Assembly (NCBI GenBank): GCA_009869945.1
Contig: WIXG01000503.1
Span: 1-46,146, forward strand
Origin: Mesaphorura yosii
Lineage: Eukaryota; Arthropoda; Collembola; Poduromorpha; Tullbergiidae
DNA length: 46,146 nucleotides
Direction of reading: 5' to 3'
The notes under the pieces are model-generated. The model saw only the letters and a program-made list of their open reading frames with translations, had not been told where the DNA came from and searched no databases. A program made the position numbers and the translations under genes. This document shows, piece by piece, positions 1 to 10,201 of the stretch; position 1 is the stretch's first letter; every line of letters starts with the position of its first letter.

Positions 1-125
1 AGGGCGATATTCTCAATATGAAGGAGAGGGTGTACTCACACTCAGTTGCCACTGGCAACACTATCACTTAACACATGGAGTGTGAGTGCGCACTCACCGT
101 GAAATCTGATTGAGAATATCACCCT
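1..125. mobile_element. MITE-like inverted-repeat element
   Basis: The first 17 bases (1-17) and the last 17 (109-125) are terminal inverted repeats matching at 16 of 17 positions, with ends AGGG...CCCT. Nested inside are a second inverted pair (32-43 with 78-89, 11 of 12), a perfect 7-bp hairpin with one-base loop (45-59) and a perfect 16-bp palindrome (82-97). It has no coding capacity. This fits a small non-autonomous DNA transposon. Base 1 is the window edge, so the target-site duplication cannot be tested. It lies in an intron of the SLC22-like gene, 28 bases past the exon 4 donor. The family is not recognised. Confidence 0.6.
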
Positions 126-927
126 GAAAGAGCTAGGCAGAGGCCCGGCTTACATGCAAATGACACACCACACAGGAACCGGCTGACTGCGTACATGTAG
201 GGGTTCATGGACGCGGCGGAAATGATTTGACCAATCGCGCCCATTGTAAGGGATGCGAGGTATGACGACCGGCGCCCATACCAGTCGGACAGCATCGACC
301 CAAACACATTCCCGACGAACATTCCACCCATTTGAATACTGGTGAGGAAATCTGAGACCCATGTTTTATCACAGACCAGGGACCACTGAAAATCGAGGGA
401 AGTATAGAACGGAGGACTTCGTGGCATATTTCTGGTTGCATTGGACTTACTTCTCCTACGATGGTCAGATCATCGAAAGTAACCGTCTGATTGCACTCAC
501 ACACTTCAAGCTTTCCGACCCCAGTCATGGAAAGTATTTCATCTCCACATTTGTACGTTGTGGGTGCAACGCCTTCATTGAAACAATAAAGATATAAAGT
601 CGCAGAATTCAGAAGCTGGAACCCCAAATTTTGAATCTAACTTACCGGCAAATACTTGCAAGAATTGGATGAAAGCAACTGGAATTTCGAAGAACAGGAG
701 CGCTGCGAGAATGAACACTTGAAATCGACCAAAGCCACCTGAAATATAGAGAAATAAGACATCCAAGCATGTCAATATAAAGGTTAATTTTAGTTTTTGT
801 GGCGTGGCTGAGTAAGCTGACCGATTCGGTCCAGAATATCTTCAAAGTTCTGAATTTCGTCGTCTTCTTTCGAAGAACCGTGGTCACGAGAGTCATGACC
901 GTTATCTTGGTTTTCTTTGTTCTCCAT
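1..927 (-). CDS. SLC22: SLC22-type organic cation/anion transporter (5' part)
   Basis: Major facilitator of the SLC22 (OCT/OAT) family, a plasma-membrane carrier for organic ions. The visible exons are 822-927, 646-738, 451-572 and 154-385; the phases join exactly. The start is ATG at 927 and gives an acidic cytosolic N-terminus (MENKENQDNG...). Next comes the family motif FEDILDRIGGFGRFQ, then TM1. A short extracellular loop with several Cys follows (KCGDEILS, LEVCECNQT), where SLC22 proteins carry a large glycosylated loop. After it come WSLVCDKTW, TM2, and the MFS signature between TM2 and TM3 (GSMLSDWYGRR). The last visible exon ends in TM4 (YAVSRFLCGVSFA). About 184 residues are visible and the rest of the 12-TM protein lies off the left edge. 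Substrate cannot be predicted. The loop is shorter than in vertebrate members. Confidence 0.85.
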
Positions 928-1981
928 TTTCAATTTCCAAACCCTGCACGTGCACTTGTGTATAATCAGAGTTTATAAAGGTCAGCAACGCAAACCGCAA
1001 CTGATTGCGAAGTCCGTAAATCACTTGATCATATACCTACCTCTCTTTGATGTTTGTGTCTGGAGAGTAGTCGTTACGTTTTTCACAAATCACAAACTCA
1101 AACAACTCGTGACCCAGAATTTGTTTTCAGTTTGGGACACGATGTAAGCGAGTCGCTACTTTGATGCTCAAAAGACGGGAAAGCCAGCCCTTTCTTTTCT
1201 ATCGTTCTTCGTGTTGCGTGTTTCTTATCCGACGTTCCGACAAAAGAATTCGTTTTCTGCCTGCTTACTTATCAGACACTCGGAATGGTAAACGTGACTG
1301 AATTTAATTTGCAAGGCATTACTACTTTTACGGCACAGGTCAAGTAATTAACCTTTAACTTATGCTGAAAATGCTAGTCAGTGAACTTAGCACTTAACTG
1401 CTCAAATTTCGTTCATTTGAAGTTTACGATCGGGCAGGATGCAGACTTAAAGGAAGATGTGTCTTTCTTGAGTCAGTACAAAAATAGACCGCGAGACGAA
1501 CATTCATTGAGACATTTTGAGTGTCAAGGCCAAATTTTACTTTTGCTCGTCTATGCTGACTGAGTATAGTAATCATGTTTTTGTTTCTGCTGCATCGTGC
1601 CAAGTGCCAACTTTTTGCTGATGACGAAATTTTCCATGCATTCTTGCTCTTCGTCAAAACTAAAAAGCAGCTTACCAGCAAAAGACACTGCCTGCTGATT
1701 TTTATTTTCTTGCATTTGATTAATGCCAAAATGTCAGAAGGCAGGCAGAGATTTGGATAAAGAAACGTTTTGATTTGAATCAGGCTGTCTCGCCAAATCA
1801 CGTAGGCCACCAAATCAGATCAACCCATCAGTCTTGCTATGAGGTGCTCAATGCGATAAATAATTATTCTTCCTAAAATTCCATAATTTGTCTGCTCGTG
1901 ATTTTGAATACACAATTTAGTAATCACTTTTATTGCAATGTAGGGTCAAATTCCAAATTCCAGCATCTGCCCATCATAATA
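928..1981. other. Intergenic region upstream of the SLC22-like gene
   Basis: This stretch separates the SLC22 start (927) from the 3' end of the chitin-binding gene. Open frames on both strands are short and lack domain or splice coherence. It should contain the SLC22 promoter, but I see no clear TATA box or RNA gene. Confidence 0.5.
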
Positions 1982-1987
1982 TTTATT
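1982..1987 (-). terminator. Polyadenylation signal AATAAA of the chitin-binding gene
   Basis: On the minus strand AATAAA begins inside the stop codon (CAT TAA ATA AAT). The 3' UTR signal therefore overlaps the end of the coding region. Confidence 0.6.
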
Positions 1988-4900
1988 TAATGTCCTAGTC
2001 CTAGAAGCTTTGACTTGCGTTTTTCTTGTGTGGCTGCAGAACCTGCAGAATAGTCGCCAAGTTGAGTGTTGCCCAATGTCGCCTTGTCGTTGTCTGAAAC
2101 TCCAAGATCGATGGCGGCCGACGAGCTCGCTGGCTTCTTATGTGAAAGAAGCCCTCCTGAAAATGAAGGTGAGACTTATATTACCTAAAAAAATATTTCA
2201 ATGCACTAGTTTACCTCTCAGTGGAAGTCCAGCGAGATTCTGTCCCTTATGTGACCCTCCAGACGAGAGGAGACCACCAGCAACTGGCACACTGTGCACA
2301 ATACCTTGGCCATTGTTCTCTTGGTGCGATTGAGGAGACAGCAAAGAGTCCAAAGCCAGAGTCTCACCGACGGCACCGTTTGATAAAATCTTATCATTGC
2401 CCAGCAGTGCGGTCACTGCTCCCGTTTGGAGAAGGCCTGCTTCCTCATCTCCACCCAGAAGACCAGAAACTGGTGCACCTGCAAGAAGGCCAGTCTCGTC
2501 ATCCCCAACACCGCCCAATAGACCGGAGACGGCTCCCGTTGTTGCCAGCAGACCCTCCTCATTCTCCCCACCGCCTAAGACATCAGAAACTACTCCAGTT
2601 GAAAGCAATCCTCCAACTCCCGCTTCGTCATCACCGCCCAATAAGCCAGAAACAACATCCGCATCACCATCGCCCAACAGACCGGAAACCGCTCCTGTTG
2701 AAGAGAGAAGCCCTAACTGCTCCTCACCGGTGCCCAAAAGAGTTGAAACTCCGTCACCCGCCACCAAACTGGTCACTCCGTCGTTGGACAATAAGCCTTC
2801 CTCAGTCAGAATACCGGCCACACTTCCGAGGCCTTCGTCTGACAAGACTTCCCCGCCCAAAACGCTTGAAACCGGCTCAACTAGCGTAGTTACAGCAGAA
2901 CCCGACTCACTTGCTCCTTCGCCTCCCAGTATTCCTGATACGACATCTGTCACTTGGACCAAGCCGCTGTCATCGCTCAGTAATCCTTCAACTGGAAGGC
3001 CCTCGCTCAAAATATCTGTGGCGGAAAGCTGGTCTGTCAAACCCGACACCGCGCCGGTGGATAGAATGCCCTCGTCGCCCAACAGAGCGTCCGTGGCTGC
3101 AATGTCTTCGCCGCCCAGCAGACTTTCAACGGCACTAACAGCAGGCAAGTTTTCGGTGTCCAATAAGCCTAAACCAGCGTCGGCGCCAGACAGGATGTGC
3201 ACTGCGTCAAGGTCAAGCAATTCGGTGACTGCTCCGGTTTCTTCGCCTGCACCACCCACTCCAAGTAAGCCGGTTATTGAATCAGTTGACAATGCGTCTT
3301 CACTGCCCAGCAAGCCAGAAACTGTGTCAGTCAGGACTTCGGAAACTTCGGGAACTGCAAGCGCTTCTCCTTCGCCACCCAATAGAAGCTTGGTCACATC
3401 ACCTGGCAAAATCTCTTCTCGCCGCTCCAAAACTCCGGTCACTTCACTGAGCCCTGCCAGCGAGTCTCCAGTCAGCAATTCAGACACTGTGCCTGTCTGG
3501 AGCAGTGAATCCACGTCCAATAATTCGTCAACTGTGTCTGTCAAACCAGCAGCTATCTGGTCATCTCCTAATATGTCGGCCGGTAAAATAGAATCGTCAA
3601 GCAGACCAGCTGTGTTCAGGATCGACTCTTCTCCCAAAACCCCTGCGATGGCCGACGAAACTGGGTTGGACTCTTCGCCAAGTAAGCCGCTTGTCACAGT
3701 CGTCAGCACGTCTCCAGTCAGAATCTCAGTTGCCGTGCTCGTGACACCATCGTTTGATAACAAACCCGTCACCGAATCCAAAGCCGAAAGTTGGTCTCCT
3801 TCAAGTAACTCCGTGAGAGAGACCACGCTTGACATTAAAGATTCTTCTTCGCCTTGACCTCCAGCACCAAGTAGACTGGAGACTGTTTTTTCCAAATTGC
3901 TGCCTTCAACTAACCCAGTTACAGTTGAGAGAACTTCTCCATCTGCCAGTTCAGAGACTTTATCGATGACTGCGACGGTTTTGACTGTTTCACCTTCAGC
4001 TCCTTCGCCGCCCAAAATACCCGTGACAAACCCAGTTAATTGTGTCGCCTCGCCTTTGGACAAAATTCCGGACACGAGGTCTTCATTTTCTAACAAGCCT
4101 GTGCTGCTACCTAAAATCTTCGCAACATCCACATCACCGGCTGTCAAACTCTCAAGCACGTCAGCTGTCCCAAGTCCTAGTGCGTCTTCTCCCAACAATC
4201 CCGAAACTCCCTCGTCACCACTACCCAGCAAGCTCGTAACGGCTTCGACAGTGCTTGCGCCGATGTTGTCACCTGCCAGCAATCGTTCGACAGTTTCAGT
4301 TACTCCAGTCGCCGAAAGAGCGCCGCTATTCCCTCCTTGTAACAGAGCAACCACTGAATCTGTTTTAAGTAAGTCGCTAGCCAGAAGGTCCTTCTCGCCG
4401 TCAGCACCGGTCACCAAACTTGTCAATCCGTCAACGGTTGAAAGCAGGTCACTATCCTCAGAGGCCAGTAAATCTCCTACGGCTGCTGTTGAAACAGTTG
4501 AAAGAATGTCATCACCAACAAGAGTTTGAACCGCGTCGACTCCAATCAGACCTTCAAATAAAAGTACATAACGTCAATGTATTCGAAAGTTAAATCTTTG
4601 TCGTGGTGGAATGAGCCTACCATCGACTAACTGGTCATTCACAAGTCCAGTTGATAAAATTCCTTCTTCGCTGAGCAATGATCCGCTCGTAATATCAGTT
4701 AGCAGTGCTCCTGCGCCCTGCTCTTCTCCGATTAACCCGGTTACGAGCTGTGTTACTGAAGTGAGCGTGTCGCCGTCCTCACTTCCCGCCAACAATTCGC
4801 TTACAGTGCTAGTCAAGTCAGAGTTCAGGACTCCTTCTTGGAGAAATCCAGTCGCAGAGTCTGTCAGACCCGCTGTTTTCAAGATTTCGGCCAGAGCTCC

Positions 4901-6939
4901 TTCTTGCAGCAATGCGTCCAGCACACCTTCGTTAAGCACAGAGGCTACGTTGGATTGATCGAGTATTCCCATGACTTGTTGTATGTCACCATTCAGGAGT
5001 TCCGAGGTGACTGCTTCCATTCCCGAACCGCTCAGCAACTGGGTCACCGTCTCCTGGTTCAGGACTTCGCCTACGCCGTTAACGCCAATTTCTTCGACTA
5101 TTTTGGATAAGTCACCGGCTTCCACGACCTGGAACAACTCCTCTGCGCCGCCACCTTGTACCAACTCTAGCACACCTTCAACTCCGTTTCCAGCAGTCAA
5201 AACCTCCGTGACGCCTTGCACCGGAATTATCTCTAAGACTTCTGCCACGTTCCCACTCTGCACCCGATCAAGCCCTTCGGCTCCTGTACTGAGCACATCT
5301 CTCTCGAGAACTTCCGTCACGGTTCCAGTAGTCACGACATCAGTCACATGATCTCCCTGAACCAGCTCCATGACACTTTCGCTGAACTCTCCTACCACCG
5401 CCCCAATATTTTGAAGCTCGCTCACAGCTTCATTCAAGACTTCAGAGTTCACCAATTCAGTCAAGATTTCTGAATTCGCGATTTGGGCCAATCCCGTTGA
5501 TGTGGCGAGTTCGTCCAAGTCAACATTCACCAAGTCAGAGGCGGGAACGGAGAAGGTCTCCTTTATGAATTCTGTGACGGTTTCATCTTGCAAGGCTTCC
5601 GTAAGGGCCGGGACGAGTGGAGCCAAGTCAGCGTTGACAATTTCGCTGCCGGTTTGGAGGTCTTCAATAAACTCAGTGCCTTCCTCCTCGTTCTCCGTGG
5701 TGATTGTTTCGCTTTCCGTGGTTATGGCTTCACCCTCTGTCATGAAGACTTCGGTTGCAGTTGTTCCGGTGAAGGATGCGCTCTCTGCCTCGACAGTTTC
5801 TTTATGCTCTTCGACTACTTCTTCTAAGAGTTCGAAGAACTCTTGCTCCTGAGTCGCTTCTTCCTGTGCTACCTCCGTCTCAGTTCCATGTTCGGCACCT
5901 TCGATTTCAACTTCTGCGACAGGGAATTCGGCTACTTCTTCGAAAAATTCAAATTCGACTTGTGTTGCCATGTCTTGCAAAGTCGCTCCTTCAGCCTCCG
6001 TTTCGATTTCTGTTTGTGATTGCGAATGTGAGTGCGAAAGTTGCTGTTGCTCTTCAGCGATGAGGTCAAAGCCGCTGGCTCCGGCACTGTACTCGCTCTC
6101 AGTCTCGAATTCCGTAACGGTAACAGGTTTTGTGACAGTGACTTGCGTCTTCGTGATGTGGTGGCCGGGAGCAGCTGCCGCGATGGACTCCTTAATCTTC
6201 TCCGCAATGACCTTCGAAATCTCCGACCCGAACTCTTCTTGCAACTTGCCATTGGAGCCAAAAACCTCTTCAAAAGTGAAACTCGTCGCTCCTGCCGACG
6301 TGGCGGGCCTGAACCTTTCAGTTTCCTGCAGTTTCATCTCCTGGATGCTCAGTTCTTTGATTTTCTCCAGCACACCGAGAAGTTCCTGGTACTTCTTCAG
6401 GTAGAACGCGAGCTGCTGCTGCTTGGTGAACCCGTGAGAAGTGAATTGCTGAGTTTCGGTGGCGAAGCTCCCACATTCGCTTAACTGCCTGTCGACACAC
6501 GTGCGCATCGAGCGAGAGAATTGTTTGCCAGTTGGGCAGTTTGCGATGTAGGCGGCCATTCCGTTGTTGACGCTTGGGACACAAATGAGAAATCGCTCGC
6601 ATTCATCCTCCAGCTTGAAGAAGCCCTGGTACGAGCAGTGCACGTTGTGTTGAGCAGATGGACGAAGGCAAGTGCTGCTGGAGCTGGTGCTCGTGCTGGT
6701 GCTCGTGCTGGACGAACTGTAGCCTCGTTTTGCTCGCGTGCTAGCGTGGTCGAGAGCGTCTGAATCGGACGGCTGTCTCTTCACTGGAACCTGTCACAGA
6801 ACAAGAACACGTCAAGTAAAAGAAGAACGTGGTTATTGACGAATACTAATAGCGCCAGATGGCTACTTACCCCGAAAACGAAGATTTGCTGGTAAAGCAA
6901 GGCGCAAAGCAGCACCAAAGTGGGCTTGAGTCTCGCCAT
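1987..6939 (-). CDS. Secreted peritrophin-A (ChtBD2) protein with a giant acidic repeat tail
   Basis: Four exons: 6871-6939, 4621-6790, 2215-4551 and 1987-2156; 4,746 nt, 1,581 residues, frame kept at every junction. Exon 1 is a signal peptide (MARLKPTLVLLCALLYQQIF...), so ATG 6939 is preferred over an upstream in-frame codon. A Ser/Thr run precedes one six-Cys chitin-binding type 2 domain at about residues 64-130 (C...C.YQGFFKLEDECERFLIC...NCPTGKQF...C...C). A Glu/Thr-rich stretch follows. From about residue 430 to 1520 there are degenerate repeats of roughly 15-20 residues built on patterns such as ILSTGAVSGLLGGDEE or VTEVLxxG. The C-terminal exon is short and Lys-rich (QEKRKSKLLGLGH). ChtBD2 proteins bind chitin in cuticle or gut lining; the tail function is unknown, perhaps an elastic or filament-forming matrix. 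The model rests on splice signals only. Confidence 0.85.
2215..5430 (-). repeat. Degenerate coding tandem repeat (LLG/VSGLLGG units)
   Basis: The encoded protein repeats short units of hydrophobic residues alternating with Gly and Asp/Glu, best preserved near 2,300-2,760 where SGLLGG recurs about every 18-22 residues. DNA copies are diverged, so selection appears to hold the pattern at protein level. The same composition creates long open frames on the opposite strand, which are not genes. Confidence 0.7.
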
Positions 6940-7897
6940 GAATGGTTTTGCCGATTTGATCGAGGAACTAAACACTTGATCTTGCGACAGGTTCAAGTTC
7001 AAAGTTAGTTCGGAATAAGTTCAGAGAAATTCGTGCACAATTATCGGAAGAAATTGACAGAAATTCAGAAGAGAACTGGGGAGAATGGAACAATAATTGA
7101 GTTGAGTTTCCGAGGGTTGAGTCTGATTGGAAATGAATCAACGAAGGCTCAAGTTGGCGAATGTAACTGGCGCAAGACGGTAAGGATTTCCAGGGTCGCC
7201 TTCATTCATTTTATGGAATGGAATTTGATTGCCAATCGACAGCTGCTGCAACACTTCCAAATTTGCAGTCAGGCAGATTCCAGGCATAAAGCTTTCAAAC
7301 GATCGCGTTCTTATGCTTATGCTGATGATGACAGGAAGCAATTCTGAACTCTTGACGCAACTTCGATTTGTCAATATTTCATTGAGATTCATCTTGAAAT
7401 CCTCTTTCATCAGGATTTAAGTTGCACTTCATGTGTCATGCCATGTTATTTCGCAAGCAGGCCGACCCTTATGCGTCCAGGACAAACTTACTTACTTCCA
7501 ATTGCCAATTGAACGATCATGTCGTCATTTGCTGAGTCAAAATTCATTCATGCATTAAATCAGCGATTAGGAATTTTAACTGTGGTAATGCCAAGGTCAG
7601 CTCGTCATCGTAAAATGAGATGCTGATTGTGCTTGGAATTTGATAATAAACTAATTATAACGTCGTCAACTCACTCCGTCGAATAAAAGCACTGCTATTT
7701 AATTTCAACATATCTCATAAAACTATTTTATTAGAATTTACTTAATGGTTGATGGTCATTTTCGTTCGCAGATATTGAGTCTTGTATGTTGTACTTGCCG
7801 CAATATCATTTGCAGCGTAGCTCTTGTGTAATCTGGAATCCATAAAATTTGTAAGACGACCATATGGAATGTACATACATAGTTGCGGCGCCGCACA
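6940..7897. other. Non-coding region upstream of the chitin-binding gene
   Basis: This holds the upstream region of the chitin-binding gene (ATG 6939). Open frames are short and incoherent. I see no RNA gene and no confident core promoter motif. Confidence 0.45.
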
Positions 7898-8112
7898 TTA
7901 CAAAAAAATCCGATTACGTGGTGCCAAAGGTCCTGCGCAAGCCGGACTAAAAAATGGAGACCCACTCACCACCTGGTCTCCTCTGTTGCTCCCAGGTACC
8001 ACCACGAATTCCTGTCTCCTCCAGCTTATCAATGCAGGCACCGCAAAAAATATGGCCACACTTCGGCACAAATTCCTTGCAAACAAATTGCACATAGAAC
8101 CTAAAAGACAGG
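7898..8112 (-). pseudogene. Decayed RING-finger fragment
   Basis: Three minus-strand frames together spell a C3HC4 RING finger. Frame one has VLCAICLQ at 8100-8077. A second frame, one base off, has EFVPKCGHIFCGACIDKLEETG at about 8074-8012. A third has SPACAGPLAPRNRIFL ending at TAA 7898-7900, where the usual final CPxC has become SPxC. Joining them needs at least two frame changes. RING proteins are E3 ubiquitin ligases; the Cys/His spacing resembles RNF4-like fingers. A plausible acceptor (CTGTCTTTTAG) lies just upstream at 8101-8111. The reading is either a pseudogene or a gene hit by sequence errors; no upstream exon was found. Confidence 0.45.
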
Positions 8113-8884
8113 TTCAGAATAAGAATAATTCATGAAGCAAATGAGCACATCTAAACCTTAAACGGTTTAGTTTTGAAGAAATCCGATGAAAACGTGTAAA
8201 ATTGAAAGCATTTCTTGCCGCAATTGTCTCCGATCTAAACTCATAGGACACGAAGCTGCACGGTCTGTGCGCACTCCCTAATTGAGTTTTGAAGAATTCT
8301 TTCCATAAATACGTGAGCATGCGCATTGCTGTTTGCAACAAATATCCCCTACTTGATTGCCTTGAAAGTCCCATTTGTGACGACTCCTTCCTGTCACTTC
8401 TGCTTAATCCAACCTTTTCCGTATTTCCACGTGTCATGCCATCCATCACAGGGCGCATGAAGTCAGCTAGATATCTCGAGTAATACAGATTTACATCTGG
8501 CAAGGTCCGTATTGATTTACATCTGCTTCCTAAATTAAGGAACATGGAAGCAAAGCGCAGGCGAAAATATTATGTCGAAGAACTCTTACACTTAAATCAA
8601 TACAACGGACTCTTAAAATTTACCAAGCCCTGTGTCACTTTCTTGGCTTTCTTTTGCAACTTTTACTTCCTCAAGTCATCGCAGAAAAATTTCAGTGGAC
8701 ACCCTGTGTACTTCTCCTTATTCTTATTGAGTGATACTACATGTCGCCAAATGTGTAATGCTGCAACCGCTGCCACTCCCGAATTTGCGTTTCAACTCGG
8801 ATTCACAATGTGATAAGCAGGGATACGACCTGTTTAGCAGTCACTGAAATGTCGCTGCAACCGCTTCCCGTTTTCAAAAAACAG

Positions 8885-9020
8885 TAAGCTCAACAGTGGA
8901 CATAGTTTCATTTGAATTCATGAAGCGAGGTGCAAATGTTTAAAAATAAGACGTTACACATAGAAAGACAGGCTGACAGAGATTTGTGAATGCATAAGCA
9001 CATAAAAATGTGCTAATAAA
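8885..9020 (+). repeat. Diverged direct repeat, copy A
   Basis: This matches 9701-9830 along its length, from TAAGCTC to TGCTAATAAA, sharing blocks such as TGAATTCAT, GTTTAAAAATAA, CGTTACACA and GCACATAAA.ATGTGCTAATAAA. Weaker similarity seems to continue downstream. The two copies are about 0.8 kb apart in direct orientation. The origin is unknown: an old local duplication or two copies of a dispersed element. Confidence 0.6.
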
Positions 9021-9700
9021 CCTAAATTTTCCGTCGATGCCAACGGCAAAGTTGCAGCAAGACTTATGCACAAATAAAATTGATCTGGCGCCGATCGACT
9101 TGACTGTGCAAACTGGAAAACGACAAATTGCTCAGTGTGCAAACTCATTGAATCAGAGAAGTTTCAAAATATTTGCACTTTGTCATGCACAGAACAGTTG
9201 GGTCCGGTGTGTCAGTGCTCTTCTCTTTGTCTTTGCCCTTTTGGCGTCGCTTGCGAGTTGCCACTCATTTGCAGCAGGAAATTCAAGAAATACGAATTAA
9301 GCAAACCAAACACGCAGTTCATTGCCTTCTTGCTGAACGGTCACCGGCGCTTCTTCATCGTCATTACCGTTTCCGACGTTTTATAACCTCTGGGCTTTTA
9401 TTGTTTCAATTTTTGCTTGCGCATCTTGCTTCTTCCGCTGCCACCCTGCTTCCAAAGTCTTAGACAGCTTCCAATGCCAAATAGAAAAGATGAGGGACAG
9501 TTATTGCTGCATACATTTCATATTAATATCGGCTGAACACAAAAAATTCCGTGTATGAATTGCTTCGTGCGCTGCGACCAGGCTCTATTTATATTCGTCC
9601 GTTTTACAAACATTCTGCAAATTCAACTCTGTCTTTGATTTTAGCGTTTTATCTCATGCTTCGTAAGCGCTATCACCGCTCGCATCTATTTGAGAGGCGA

Positions 9701-9830
9701 TAAGCTCGACATTCAACAATTTTTCATCTGAATTCATAAAGCAGTGTCCAATTGTGTTTAAAAATAAACCGTTACACACAGACAGACAGAGAATTGCGAA
9801 TGCATGAGCACATAAAGATGTGCTAATAAA
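9701..9830 (+). repeat. Diverged direct repeat, copy B
   Basis: Partner of 8885-9020. Small indels and scattered substitutions separate the copies, and no open frame is conserved between them, so the duplicated unit looks non-coding. Confidence 0.6.
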
Positions 9831-9910
9831 GTTAATTGACTCACCTCTCGCTCCTCCACCGATTGCTGGGAAGTTGCTCCACGAGGCATTTACGCAAAAA
9901 TGAATTTGGG

Positions 9911-9980
9911 CGGATGTAACCTTATTTGAATTGGCGCGGATGTAACCTTATTTGAATTGGCGTGGATGTAACCTTTTTAG
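9911..9980 (+). repeat. 26-bp tandem repeat, about 2.7 copies
   Basis: The unit CGGATGTAACCTTATTTGAA plus TTGGCG occurs at 9911-9936 and 9937-9962 without a mismatch. A third partial copy starting TGGATGTAACC begins at 9963. It lies 120-190 bases upstream of the tyrosinase-like TATA box and could be a promoter repeat or a simple minisatellite. Confidence 0.85.
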
Positions 9981-10100
9981 GAGAACAGATAGCGAGAAAT
10001 GAATGAATATTCCGCGAATTTCGCTTATTTTGTCTTCGTTTTGCATTGCATGCATACTCCTGGAATTTGGGGTACTTCAGTGTTGCAGACACTGCCACCG

Positions 10101-10108
10101 TATAAATA
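10101..10108 (+). promoter_or_regulatory. TATA box of the tyrosinase-like gene
   Basis: TATAAATA lies about 100 bases upstream of ATG 10202 on the same strand, a usual distance for a short 5' UTR. Confidence 0.5.
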
Positions 10109-10201
10109 ATTTTGCCAACTAAGTTTCCAAGTTAATCGAGACAAGCTGATTCGCTGAGGGGGACAAGTGCTTCTGCTGGTTGTCACACAACTGCCTCGTC
10201 A

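Larger units (their letters stand above)
8113..10100. other. AT-rich non-coding region with diverged repeats
   Basis: No convincing gene is present. The region contains the duplicated segment and the 26-bp tandem repeat listed separately. A minus-strand frame of 143 codons at 8114-8545 has no recognisable domain. Confidence 0.5.

Noticed and set aside
126..153. A very short intron (GTAAGC...TTTCAG) at the left edge leading into the inverted-repeat element
   Set aside because: About 28 bases is too short for an intron here, and the following frame meets a stop at once. A longer intron containing the element is more likely.
2397..3857. 486-codon plus-strand open frame (Pro/Ser/Thr-rich)
   Set aside because: It is the antisense of the acidic repeat exon of the chitin-binding gene. 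The repeat's codon choice avoids stops on the other strand. It has no signal peptide, domain or splice context.
8114..8545. 143-codon minus-strand open frame
   Set aside because: No domain or signal peptide, and no splice link to the RING remnant. It looks like chance in non-coding DNA.
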